Source of the DNA: CAZESH01 sp964514665
Lineage (GTDB): Bacteria; Bacillota; Bacilli; Paenibacillales; KCTC-25726
DNA length: 10,999 nt
Direction of reading: 5' to 3'
NCBI GenBank assembly: GCA_964514665.1
Contig: CAZESH010000134.1
Coordinates: 1 to 10,999, forward strand
Shown here: positions 1-7,200 of the stretch, piece by piece
How the letters are laid out: each line of letters begins with the position of its first letter
Position numbering within the stretch: position 1 is the first letter of the stretch
Program-made: the position numbers and the translations under genes
Notes under the pieces: generated by a model
Seen by the model: the letters and a program-made list of their open reading frames with translations, nothing else
What the model was told of the DNA's origin: nothing
Database searches by the model: none

Positions 1-579
1 GCCATGACGTGCAGGGTTTTGGGGGTGGACACGCATGTTTGGTCAAAATCCGATGAGTGCAGCCCGAATGCGGAAATCATCCGCGGGATCGGCGCACACT
101 ATCGGCAGGCCGGGAGCGAAGACGAAAGCGTCCTGCCGGGAAAGGACGGGTTTTTTACCGGCTTGACTGATTACGCCGAAAGCTTGAACAAGCGCTTTGA
201 TATGATCTGGGAATGCAGCGGACATGCTCCGCTCGGTTATGAGGCGATTCCGCTTTTGCACAATAACGGCATTCTGGCGCTGCTTGGCGTCACTCCGGAG
301 CATGGCCGCCTGGACATTCCCCGTGATCTGCTGTATCAGGAAATGGTATTGAAAAACAAGTGCGTGATCGGTTCCGTCAATGCTTCGCGCCATGATTTTA
401 CCAGCGCTATTGATCGTCTGAGGGAGATTGAGAAAAGATATCCGGGCAAGCTTGTCTCCCTGTTTTCGAAAAGGGTTTCTCTTGAAGAAGTGCCGGAAAT
501 CGACTTTTCTCGCATCCAAATCAAAGCTGTTGTCGATCTGGTTCACCCGGACGAATGGGATTTCGGATTCAGGCTCTGA
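1..579 (+). CDS. Glucose 1-dehydrogenase-like medium-chain dehydrogenase, C-terminal part
   Basis: This open frame runs in from the left edge; the first ATG at position 4 is very likely internal, because the protein begins in the middle of the NAD(P)-binding fold. About 190 residues are visible, including FDMIWECSGHAPLGYEA, a glycine-rich strand (NNGILALLGVTPE), and KNKCVIGSVNASRHDF followed by a helix. The GSVNA segment is characteristic of the C-terminal domain of zinc-dependent glucose dehydrogenases, which oxidise glucose or related aldoses with NAD(P)+. The missing N-terminal half would carry the catalytic zinc ligands and the glycine-rich dinucleotide motif, so substrate and cofactor cannot be judged. 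The gene ends 42 bp before the next coding region on the same strand, and the two probably share a transcript. Family membership is fairly secure; exact substrate is not. Confidence 0.82.
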   Translation, partial: AMTCRVLGVDTHVWSKSDECSPNAEIIRGIGAHYRQAGSEDESVLPGKDGFFTGLTDYAESLNKRFDMIWECSGHAPLGYEAIPLLHNNGILALLGVTPEHGRLDIPRDLLYQEMVLKNKCVIGSVNASRHDFTSAIDRLREIEKRYPGKLVSLFSKRVSLEEVPEIDFSRIQIKAVVDLVHPDEWDFGFRL

Positions 580-621
580 AGCAGATTTGCAAGAATTTTA
601 GGAAGATGAGGTGGCTATACA

Positions 622-1065
622 ATGACAACGGTCAATTTGCAGGGCAAAAACGCGCTTGTTACAGGCTCCAGCAGGGGACTGGGCAGGCAGTACGCAATGG
701 ATTTGGCGCGTGCGGGAGCCAATGTCATCGTACACGATATCAGTGACAAGGCGGCGGCTCAATTCAATGAAGCGCCGTCAGGCAGCGATGTCGCCTGGGA
801 AATCGCCCGGCTTGGCGTCAAGACGGCGTTCATTGCCGCTGACGTATCCGACCCGCAGCAGGTGAAGGAGCTTATCGAACAGTCCGTCCGGGAGATGGGT
901 TCGCTCGATATTCTGGTCAACAATGCCGGAGGGGATATCGGATATCGCACGCCCCGCCCGAATCCGAACGATTGCCTGGACATTGCCGTCGAGGACATTC
1001 GTGCGGTCGTGGAGCGGCGAAACCATCATATGCTGGAAATAGTGAAAGGAGCAACAGACTTATGA
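622..1065 (+). pseudogene. Short-chain dehydrogenase truncated by an internal or 3' deletion
   Basis: The ATG is preceded by GAGGTGG (608-614) at a 7-nt spacing. The product starts as a classical SDR: TGSSRGLG at residues 14-21 for dinucleotide binding, an ADVSDP strand, and LDILVNNAGG with NNAG at 100-103. After VVER (about residue 132) the expected next segment, normally ERNLLG-like, is replaced by a short tail (RNHHMLEIVKGATDL). The protein stops at 147 residues, against about 250 or more in the family. The catalytic Ser and Tyr-x-x-x-Lys are absent, so it cannot be an active oxidoreductase. The stop codon overlaps the next start (ATGA, 1062-1065), so translational coupling may be preserved. 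The tail may be the original C-terminus joined by an in-frame deletion, or former intergenic sequence. A functional short protein is possible but unlikely. Confidence 0.75.
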
Positions 1066-1823
1066 ACAATTTCGATCTTAATGGAAAAGCAGCAGTCATA
1101 ACAGGCGGCGCACAAGGGCTCGGTCTTGAGTTCGCGCGCACGCTATCCGCAGCCGGAGCCAATGTGGCGATAACCAGCAGGAATGAGACTAAAGCGAGGG
1201 AGGCCGCGGATGCGATCCGTACGGAAACGGGACGGGACGCAGTGGGAATTGGCCTCGATTTGACGGATTACGGGCAAATACAGCGGATGGCGGAGGAAGT
1301 TGTCCGCCGCTTCGGACGATTGGATATATTGGTCAACAACGCCGGAATCAATGTGCGCAAACCGCTTCTGGAATTCGACGAAGACAGCTGGGATATGGTG
1401 CAGAACGCCAATTTGAAGGCGCCTTTTCTATGCGCGAAGGCGGTTGTCCCGCAGATGATCAAGCAAAAATTCGGCAGGATTATCAATATTGCATCCATGC
1501 TGGGGAAGGTGGCGCTTCCGGAAAGGGCCGCATACTGCTCGAGCAAAGGCGGATTGATCCAGCTGACCAAGGTTATGGCATTGGAATGGGCGGAGCACAA
1601 CATTACGGCCAATGCCGTCTGTCCGGGACCTATCGGGACCGAGATGAACCTGCCTGTCATGAACAATCCGCAGGCCTATCAATATTTCCTGGACCGTTTG
1701 CCGAGCAAGCGTTGGGGTCAGCCGGAAGAATTGGCCGGACTGATCCTCTACCTTGCTTCCGAGCATTCCGGCTTCATGACCGGTTCCGAGCTTGTCATTG
1801 ATGGCGGCTGGACTGCCCAATAA
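1062..1823 (+). CDS. SDR family oxidoreductase, gluconate 5-dehydrogenase / KduD-like
   Basis: An intact 253-residue classical SDR. The start at 1062 fits AAAGGAG (1045-1051) with 10-nt spacing and the usual N-terminal layout; the frame is open further upstream, but that would add a non-homologous extension. Visible motifs are TGGAQGLG (14-21), NNAG (92-95), and the catalytic tetrad Asn117, Ser145, Tyr158 and Lys162 (YCSSK). The C-terminal ITANAVCPGPIGTEM and SELVIDGGW are typical. Such enzymes use NAD(P)H to interconvert a sugar-acid hydroxyl and ketone, for example gluconate/5-ketogluconate or 2-deoxygluconate/3-keto forms; a tetrameric cytosolic enzyme is expected from the family. The neighbours (a glucose-dehydrogenase-like gene and a sugar-kinase remnant) support sugar-acid catabolism. 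Precise substrate cannot be read from sequence. Confidence 0.9.
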   Translation: MNNFDLNGKAAVITGGAQGLGLEFARTLSAAGANVAITSRNETKAREAADAIRTETGRDAVGIGLDLTDYGQIQRMAEEVVRRFGRLDILVNNAGINVRKPLLEFDEDSWDMVQNANLKAPFLCAKAVVPQMIKQKFGRIINIASMLGKVALPERAAYCSSKGGLIQLTKVMALEWAEHNITANAVCPGPIGTEMNLPVMNNPQAYQYFLDRLPSKRWGQPEELAGLILYLASEHSGFMTGSELVIDGGWTAQ

Positions 1824-1845
1824 ATCGTTTCGCGCAAAAAAAAGG

Positions 1846-1950
1846 ATGTTCATCAACATAGCCGCGGGCGGATTCGATCCGGACAGCCTGAAGGAAGCGA
1901 TGCAGCTTGCCAAGCGGGCAGGGGCGCTGTCGGCAATCGCTCAAACTTAA
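1846..1950 (+). pseudogene. Remnant of a PfkB-type sugar kinase C-terminus
   Basis: A 34-codon stretch follows the SDR gene by 22 bp. It contains FDPDSLKEAMQLAKRAGALS, which matches the pattern of the C-terminal helix of ribokinase/PfkB kinases (leeAlrfAnaaGAls). In sugar-acid operons such a kinase is often 2-keto-3-deoxygluconate kinase, which would fit the SDR genes upstream. Nothing of the substrate-binding body or the GAGD catalytic motif is present, and the frame is open back into the SDR gene without a homologous upstream part. A deletion therefore seems to have removed nearly all of the gene. An A-rich run with AAAAGG precedes the ATG, so it might be translated, but no function is expected. 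The match is by eye over a short segment, so the family call is tentative. Confidence 0.45.
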
Positions 1951-2033
1951 CTTTGGTTTGTCGGCATGTTATTTTTTTCTGGATGTCCAGCTTTCTCGCA
2001 AGAGGAAATATTACCATTTCGGCGAATTTGTTT

Positions 2034-2153
2034 TCAGCACTGCTTAACGTACAAAATGCCCTCTATATCACGTTTTTCAATGTAAAGATTATAAAATTTA
2101 TTAAATCCCTCCCCTATTTTTTCTACTCGTGAAGCTAGTTCATATTGAGTCAC
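2034..2153 (-). other. Possible small open frame (39 codons), unrecognised
   Basis: On the minus strand a GTG-started frame of 39 codons has a plausible soluble composition: VTQYELASRVEKIGEGFNK at the start, then a segment ending ILYVKQC. It is bounded upstream by an in-frame TAA four codons before the GTG. There is no properly spaced ribosome site (AAAAAGG abuts the GTG), so it may be the tail of a lost gene, not a working one. It lies in the otherwise empty 1951-2233 stretch, downstream of the MarR-GNAT gene and in the same orientation. I do not recognise a family. Confidence 0.2.
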
Positions 2154-2233
2154 CTTTTTACTTTAATATTTATAATACTTTTATCGCAGATGAAGGAAGA
2201 GATTTTAGGATTTCGGATCATGGAGGCAATGTA

Positions 2234-3190
2234 TTATTTATTCAACATTTCTCGCTTTGATAGGTCCAATTCGTAGGCCTGTTCAATAAGATTCTTGCCC
2301 CATGCGTTGCTTCCATGCTCAGCGGTCTTCCTAAATCCTGCTTTCAAGTACATCTGAATTGCCGTTTTCTGATCTTTCGTAGTTTCCAGGAACACATGTT
2401 GATATCCTTTCTCCTTGCAGAACTGCAGCGCTTCATTCAGGAGTGTTCTTCCAAGACCCATCCCTCTGAATTCAGGATGCAGGATGAACCATCTTAATTG
2501 GGCCTTTTGCGCCGAATGTCCAACGATTGCAATAGCGCCAATCATTTTGCCATTGACTTCCGCAAACCAAAATCTGTCCTTCTCAGAGCTGTAGCGTTCA
2601 AAAAAATCATGAAAAGTTTTGCAAACATAGCCTTCAAATGCATGATTATATCCGCACTCTTTTGCATAAATCCACCCATGCAGGTGAATTAAATAACCTA
2701 CATCCCCCGACTTCAATTCATAACGTATGTTGACCTTTGCGTCGATGAGCCCCGATTTCCATGATAAAGTATTTGCGATAATCTCCATGCTCTCCACGAT
2801 ATGCGTCTGCTCTTGCTCCGATAATTCGCCGACGATTTGACGGATTTGACGGTCAGACAGCTCATTGAGTTTCGAAAGCGTAGCTTTCCCTTGGTCTGTC
2901 AGGTAAAGATAATACAGTCGGCCATCTTCAGCGGACTTCTCTCTGTAGATAAGACTTTGCCTTTCAAAGCGTTTAATGATCCTGCTTAAATAGCCTGGAT
3001 CAATTTTCAGTTCTTCAATGAGCTTTTTGGCGGTGGAATTCTCTGTATTTCCGATTTCGTACAGAACACGGGCTTCCGATAGTGAAAATTCGCTATCCAG
3101 CAAATGCTGATCCAACAGTCCAAGAATATTGGTATAGAACCGGTTGAATCTGCGGATAACGTGTATCAATGGCGAATGCGCAGAATTCAT
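2234..3190 (-). CDS. MarR-family regulator fused to a GNAT N-acetyltransferase
   Basis: This 318-residue protein has two parts. Residues 1-145 form a MarR-type winged helix: the helix-turn-helix lies around 36-75 (FSLSEARVLYEIG, STAKKLIEELKIDPGYLSRI), the wing at 89-98 (DGRLYYLYLT), and a long dimerisation helix follows. Residues 150-310 form a GNAT domain: FWFAEVNGKMIGAI (strands), LRWFILHPEFRGMGLGRTLL with the acetyl-CoA pyrophosphate loop RGMGLG at 242-247, and the C-terminal AIQMYLKAGFRK. MarR-GNAT fusions are a known class in Bacillota; the DNA-binding half is thought to control its own gene and sometimes neighbours, while the acetyl-acceptor is usually unknown. The ATG at 3190 is preceded by GGGAGGT (positions 3197-3203 on the complement) with a 6-nt gap. 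A promoter and a large palindrome lie directly upstream. The gene appears monocistronic. Confidence 0.93.
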   Translation of the reverse strand: MNSAHSPLIHVIRRFNRFYTNILGLLDQHLLDSEFSLSEARVLYEIGNTENSTAKKLIEELKIDPGYLSRIIKRFERQSLIYREKSAEDGRLYYLYLTDQGKATLSKLNELSDRQIRQIVGELSEQEQTHIVESMEIIANTLSWKSGLIDAKVNIRYELKSGDVGYLIHLHGWIYAKECGYNHAFEGYVCKTFHDFFERYSSEKDRFWFAEVNGKMIGAIAIVGHSAQKAQLRWFILHPEFRGMGLGRTLLNEALQFCKEKGYQHVFLETTKDQKTAIQMYLKAGFRKTAEHGSNAWGKNLIEQAYELDLSKREMLNK

Positions 3191-3222
3191 ATCGATACCT
3201 CCCGTAATTGCACTTTTGCATT

Positions 3223-3251
3223 ATTTTAGCAATTTTACTTGACTTAGTCAA
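3223..3251 (-). promoter_or_regulatory. Promoter of the MarR-GNAT gene
   Basis: Reading the minus strand, the -35 box TTGACT (3246-3251) and -10 box TAAAAT (3223-3228) are separated by exactly 17 bp. Each differs from the sigma-A consensus by one base (TTGACA, TATAAT). Transcription would begin near 3216, about 25 nt before the start codon and just upstream of the ribosome site. The -35 box lies inside the 3234-3256 palindrome, which suggests that a bound repressor would block polymerase. Confidence 0.75.
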
Positions 3252-3256
3252 CTAAA
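3234..3256. promoter_or_regulatory. Palindromic operator, probably for the MarR regulator
   Basis: The core TTGACTTAGTCAA (3239-3251) is a perfect palindrome about a central base. Past one unpaired position on each side the symmetry resumes for four more bases (TTTA at 3234-3237 with TAAA at 3253-3256). A 23-bp near-perfect palindrome of this spacing suits a MarR dimer. Its overlap with the -35 box predicts negative autoregulation. Confidence 0.7.
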
Positions 3257-3331
3257 TTCTTGATTGCTTGATTGGGATAAGCATTTGTGATCTTCATCGA
3301 GTGTCGCGTACAATCCTGATTCCATATGCTT

Positions 3332-3548
3332 ATTTGTAAGTTGTCTGGAACGTAAAAATGTATTTTTATGCATTCGCTTATATCGGGATGAAAATTTTTT
3401 TCTAACGAATTCTGTAGCAAACCGTCATTTCCGATGCGACTTTCTTCGAACTTCTAATCAATTCTGGAACGACAAAAACGGAGTCATACGGGTTCGCAGC
3501 TCCGTTTTTCTTATTAATTATGGAATATCACATTTTTTTTCTTGTATT
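3332..3548 (+). repeat. Left copy of a ~215-bp direct repeat
   Basis: This segment matches 10136-10349 in the same orientation along its whole length, with scattered substitutions and a few 1-3 base indels. Both copies begin ATTTGTAAGTTGTCT and end near CTTGTATT, and share long identical blocks such as AAACCGTCATTTCCGATGCG. Neither end shows terminal inverted repeats or an encoded transposase. Two stem-loops are kept in both copies: a small one at 3357-3374 and a terminator-like one at 3474-3509. The two copies bracket the helicase/CoiA-like module. The element resembles an interspersed intergenic repeat family; I cannot name it. Confidence 0.88.
3474..3509. terminator. Terminator-like hairpin inside the left repeat
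   Basis: AAAAACGGAG (3474-3483) pairs perfectly with CTCCGTTTTT (3500-3509) around a 16-base loop. Because A and T runs flank the GC core it could terminate in either direction. No confident gene ends just upstream on either strand, so its role here is unclear. Confidence 0.6.
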
Positions 3549-3625
3549 TATGAGTAACAAGTATAATTGAGATATATTTGATTGATAAGTGAGACTACTT
3601 TCAAGATATGTTTGAAACAAAAAAG

Positions 3626-3669
3626 AAACCCTTGATACATTTCAATTCAGGTGTATCAGGGGTTTTTGC
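3626..3669 (+). terminator. Strong Rho-independent terminator-like hairpin
   Basis: A 14-bp stem is formed by AAACCCTTGATACA (3626-3639) and TGTATCAGGGGTTT (3652-3665), with one T-G wobble and a 12-base loop. It is followed by further T residues to 3667; an A-run also precedes it, so it may work both ways. There is no recognisable gene upstream on the + strand. It could be left over from a lost gene, end an unseen small RNA, or insulate the helicase gene from upstream transcription. Confidence 0.7.
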
Positions 3670-3790
3670 TTATAAGAACATGTTCAATTATTAATAGCCT
3701 ATGGAACTAATTATGGATTTGATTAAGTTTAAATTTTTTTCATTTTAAATGAGATAAATTGTGAAAGAATTCAGCATTTCATAATAGCGG

Positions 3791-4066
3791 TTGGTTAGTC
3801 CTTTTGATCAGAGCCAAATAATCGGTTCCTCCAACGACATTCTGTGGGAAGGACTGTTTATTTCATTACTTGGAAGGAGTATGTTGAAATACCGCCTCCA
3901 AGATAATCACGTTAGCTCTGAAGAGAAACAAGCCCTTGAGTGTATGATAAAAAGTAGCGATCCAATCGCTACTTTTGTATTCGGGAGGAAGATCAGATTC
4001 ATTCAATTTGAGATAGATTGCTTAATCTTTCTCATAAATTTATCTAACTACATTATGCAGATTTGA
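3791..4066 (+). other. Poorly supported open frame (91 codons), unrecognised
   Basis: A TTG-started frame begins MVSPFDQSQIIGSSND and includes VSSEEKQALECMIKSSDP. There is no ribosome site before the TTG. An internal ATG at 3881 has GGAAGGAG directly before it, but only 1 nt away, which is too close. A near-perfect hairpin (3949-3977) runs through the frame, unusual for a real coding region. It may be a decayed gene; I do not recognise a family, and the faint likeness of its middle to a transposase N-terminus is too weak to call. Confidence 0.2.
3949..3977 (+). terminator. Hairpin with T-tract, possible terminator
   Basis: AAAAGTAGCGA (3950-3960) pairs perfectly with TCGCTACTTTT (3966-3976) around the 5-base loop TCCAA. 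The closing T-run gives the form of an intrinsic terminator. It is about 240 bp upstream of the helicase start and may end whatever is, or was, transcribed from further left. Confidence 0.55.
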
Positions 4067-4135
4067 TATTTTGTGAATACTGTTTCAAATAGCAAATAGA
4101 CATAAAGCATACAGCAGAAGCCCTTCACTGGATAG

Positions 4136-4178
4136 TATTTCATTCAAAGGGATTTGGTGGCTTTTGTCGAATGAAATA
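4136..4178 (+). promoter_or_regulatory. 10-bp perfect inverted repeat upstream of the helicase gene
   Basis: TATTTCATTC (4136-4145) and GAATGAAATA (4169-4178) are perfect complements separated by 23 bases; AAAG/CTTT inside the spacer can extend the pairing. It ends 40 bp before the helicase start codon and 23 bp before its ribosome site. It could be a protein-binding site or a leader RNA hairpin. No T-run follows, so it is not a standard terminator. Confidence 0.4.
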
Positions 4179-4218
4179 GAAAAGACGGAGTTTTTGCGAT
4201 TGGAGGGGTAAGGCGGTC

Positions 4219-7200
4219 ATGAACGTTCGAATCGCTGATAAGTTGAATAAGGCACGTCAAGAATTATTGGATTTGGGTCTGCGCAACCCTCTCTTGAATT
4301 ATAGGGGCTTGAAAGCTCGCGGACTCGAGATAATTGAAGAAAATCCTCAAGACATTTATCGAATTTTGGTTAGTGAAAAGAAAAAAATGACATTTTTGAG
4401 TAAAGAGGACGAACGTGAGTCGAAACAAGAGCAGAATCAAACCATAGATTTACATATGCTTCCCGATATCGAAATAGTAACGGAAAATATTTCTGCAGAA
4501 GAAACAGGCGAAAACGCAGAACTGGAGGATTTATCGGATAACGAGAAATATACCGATTCCAAGCTGCAAACGGAATATACAGAGAAGCAGCTTGAAAATC
4601 GGTTATTGAATACATATTATTTTGCACGGACTTATATTGAGGAGCAGGGGGTTAACATCCTCTATATGGCGCTGGGCATGCTTCAATGGTATGAATCGAA
4701 TAGCAGCCTGGAGCCCAGAAAAGCGCCTTTGCTTCTAATTCCGGTGGAACTGGAACGTGTCAATGCTAGGGAAAGGTTCAAAATATCTTACACGGAAGAC
4801 GAGGTAGGGCAAAATATTTCATTAGCCGCCAAGTTGAAAGCGGAGTTCGGAGTGGACCTTCCTGAATTGCCGGAAGAGGGGAAAATCGATGTAGATCAAT
4901 ATTTTGCGACGGTAAAGCAAGCTATTGAAGGACAGCGCAGATGGTCCGTCGATATAAGTGCCATTGTCGTCGGCTTTTTCTCTTTTGGGAAATTTCTGAT
5001 GTATCATGATCTGGATATCAATATTTGGCCGGAGAATCAGCGCCCGGAAGCTCACCCGATTTTGTCGGCACTGCTGGAAGACGGATTCAAGGAAGCGCCC
5101 AGCGTTATTTCAGATGACGCTCATATTGACGATCATTTTGATCTAAATGAGGCTAGACATGTAATGGATGCCGACAGTTCGCAAATTTTGGCCATACTCG
5201 ACGCCAAGCAAGGTAAAAATATGGTGATTCAAGGTCCGCCGGGTACCGGTAAATCGCAGACGATTACTAATCTGATTGCGGAAGCCATCGGTGAAGGCAA
5301 GAAAGTATTGTTCGTATCGGAAAAGATGGCGGCTTTAGAGGTAGTAAAACGCCGACTTGACAGCGTCGGACTTGGTGTGGCCTGTTTGGAACTTCATAGC
5401 CATAAGACCAATAAGAAGGAACTTTTGCATGAACTTGCCGTTACCTTGGAGTTAGGCAAGCCCCGATATGATGAGAATGGCAATATTCGTCTTTTGGAAG
5501 ACTTGCGTCAACGATTGAACGAATATTGTTCGGCGTTGAATACGAAAATTGGTGAATCCGATGTGACCCCTTATCAAGCTTTGGGGGCCATTGTGCGTTA
5601 CCGTGAAATGCATGAAGAGACGCCGTTTCCAATGATGGACGGCCATAACATGGATCACTGGAATAAGGATCAGACTCTGAAGCGGGAAGCCTTAGTGGAA
5701 GAGCTGCAGCATCTGATCCATGCCATCGGCATTCCTTCACAGCATTTGTTCTGGGGTAGCAAGAAGAAAGTCGTGTTACCCGCTGATGTAGATGCCTTGG
5801 AACAAGCCTTGACGAATACGTTACCCCTATTGCAGGAGTTCATGCAGAAACTGGAAGAGAATACGGGTGCGATCCATTATCCGAATCCAAGCAACTTGGA
5901 GGAAACATATTTATTTCTTGAAATGCTCAAAAGAGTAGTGGAATCGCCTGAATTGAAAGGGATTTGTATCAAATCGGAAAAATGGATAGAGGAAAAAGAT
6001 GCACTGGAAAAATATCTGAATGCGGGAAAAACAAATCAGATGCTTCTTGCGAAATATGACGAACAGCTGATTCCTGAGGCTTGGAATCAAAACTTGCTGG
6101 AAACTAGGCAATCACTTATCCAATACCAAGACAAATGGTGGAAGTGGTTGTCCGGGGATTACAGGAAAGCTAAAAATCGCACTCTAGGCTTGTGTAAGAA
6201 TCCGAAAGATAAAAACTTACGCTTGTTGGAAATTGTTGAAGCGATTATGGAATCAAGCAGACTTAGGGAAACGATTAGGGGATATTCGGAATTAGGAAGG
6301 GAATTATTCACCGGACAATGGAAGGGAGAAGAAACCGAATGGGATCGTCTGGAGAATATCGCCCATTGGGTAATTTCACTTCACGAGGAGGTCCAAGGTG
6401 ATAAACTTCCGTCATGGATTTTTGATTTCCTGTTGTTGCTCCCGGATAAAGCTAATCTAAAAGATCAGTTGGCCTCGCTCAATAAGTTGGTTCAGACGTT
6501 AGAGGCTAAATTCGATGTGTTGGAAAATATGCTGGAATTCAATAGTTCCATTCGTTTTGAGAATCGTAAGGGATTACGGCAACAGCCGTATGTTTTCTTA
6601 AAGAAGCTCTTGGATCAATGGTCGAAGCATACCCCAAGCATTCAAGAAATGGCTTCTTATAACCAGATAACGGAAATATGCGTCGAAGAAGAGCTTGCTC
6701 CATTGGTGAGATTGGCTGAAAAGTGGGAACACTCGGGAAAACGCTTGCTGGACGTTCTTAGATGGAATCGATACCAAAGTATGATCGCTAGAGCATTTAA
6801 TGAGCGGCAGGCGTTGGCAGGATTTGACGGCAGCAGGCATGAACAAGCCGTACATAAATTCCGGGAATTGGATCGTTACCTAGCTGAATTGAATCGTGCC
6901 AGATTGGCTGAAGAACATTGGAACAAGCTGCCTCAGCATGAAGCAGGTGGGCAGCTCGGCTTGCTTCGACGCGAATTCGAGAAGAAGAGCCGGCATCTGC
7001 CGATTCGACAGTTGATACTGAAAGCAGGGCATGCCATTCAAGCCATCAAACCGGTATTCATGATGGGGCCGCTTTCCATTGCGACCTATTTACAGCCGGG
7101 GAGTCTGGAGTTTGATCTTGTTATTTTTGACGAAGCGAGCCAGGTCAAGCCGGTTGACGCTTTTGGTGCAATCATAAGGGCCAAACAAGCCATTGTGGTG

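Larger units (their letters stand above)
3191..4218. other. 1-kb stretch without a confident gene, hairpin-rich
   Basis: Between the MarR-GNAT start and the helicase start there is no convincing gene. In order it holds the MarR promoter and operator (3223-3256), the left copy of the ~215-bp repeat (3332-3548), an isolated TATAAT (3562-3567) without a good -35, a strong terminator-like hairpin (3626-3669), a poorly supported frame (3791-4066), a second hairpin (3949-3977), and an inverted repeat just ahead of the helicase gene (4136-4178). The base composition is markedly A/T-rich compared with the genes at the left of the window. Confidence 0.7.

Noticed and set aside
972..1061. Upstream extension of the intact SDR frame, giving a 283-residue protein
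   Set aside because: The extension lies within the preceding SDR gene in another frame and has no family match; the ATG at 1062 has a good ribosome site and gives the normal SDR N-terminus.
1428..1913. A 161-codon minus-strand frame over the SDR gene
   Set aside because: It is a complementary-strand shadow of an SDR with all catalytic residues; low-quality composition and no ribosome site.
3332..3548. The repeat as a MITE or insertion sequence end
   Set aside because: Neither copy shows terminal inverted repeats, target-site duplications or any transposase fragment.
3608..3694. A 28-codon + strand frame beginning MFETKKKPL
   Set aside because: It runs straight through the 14-bp terminator hairpin (3626-3665) and lacks a ribosome site.
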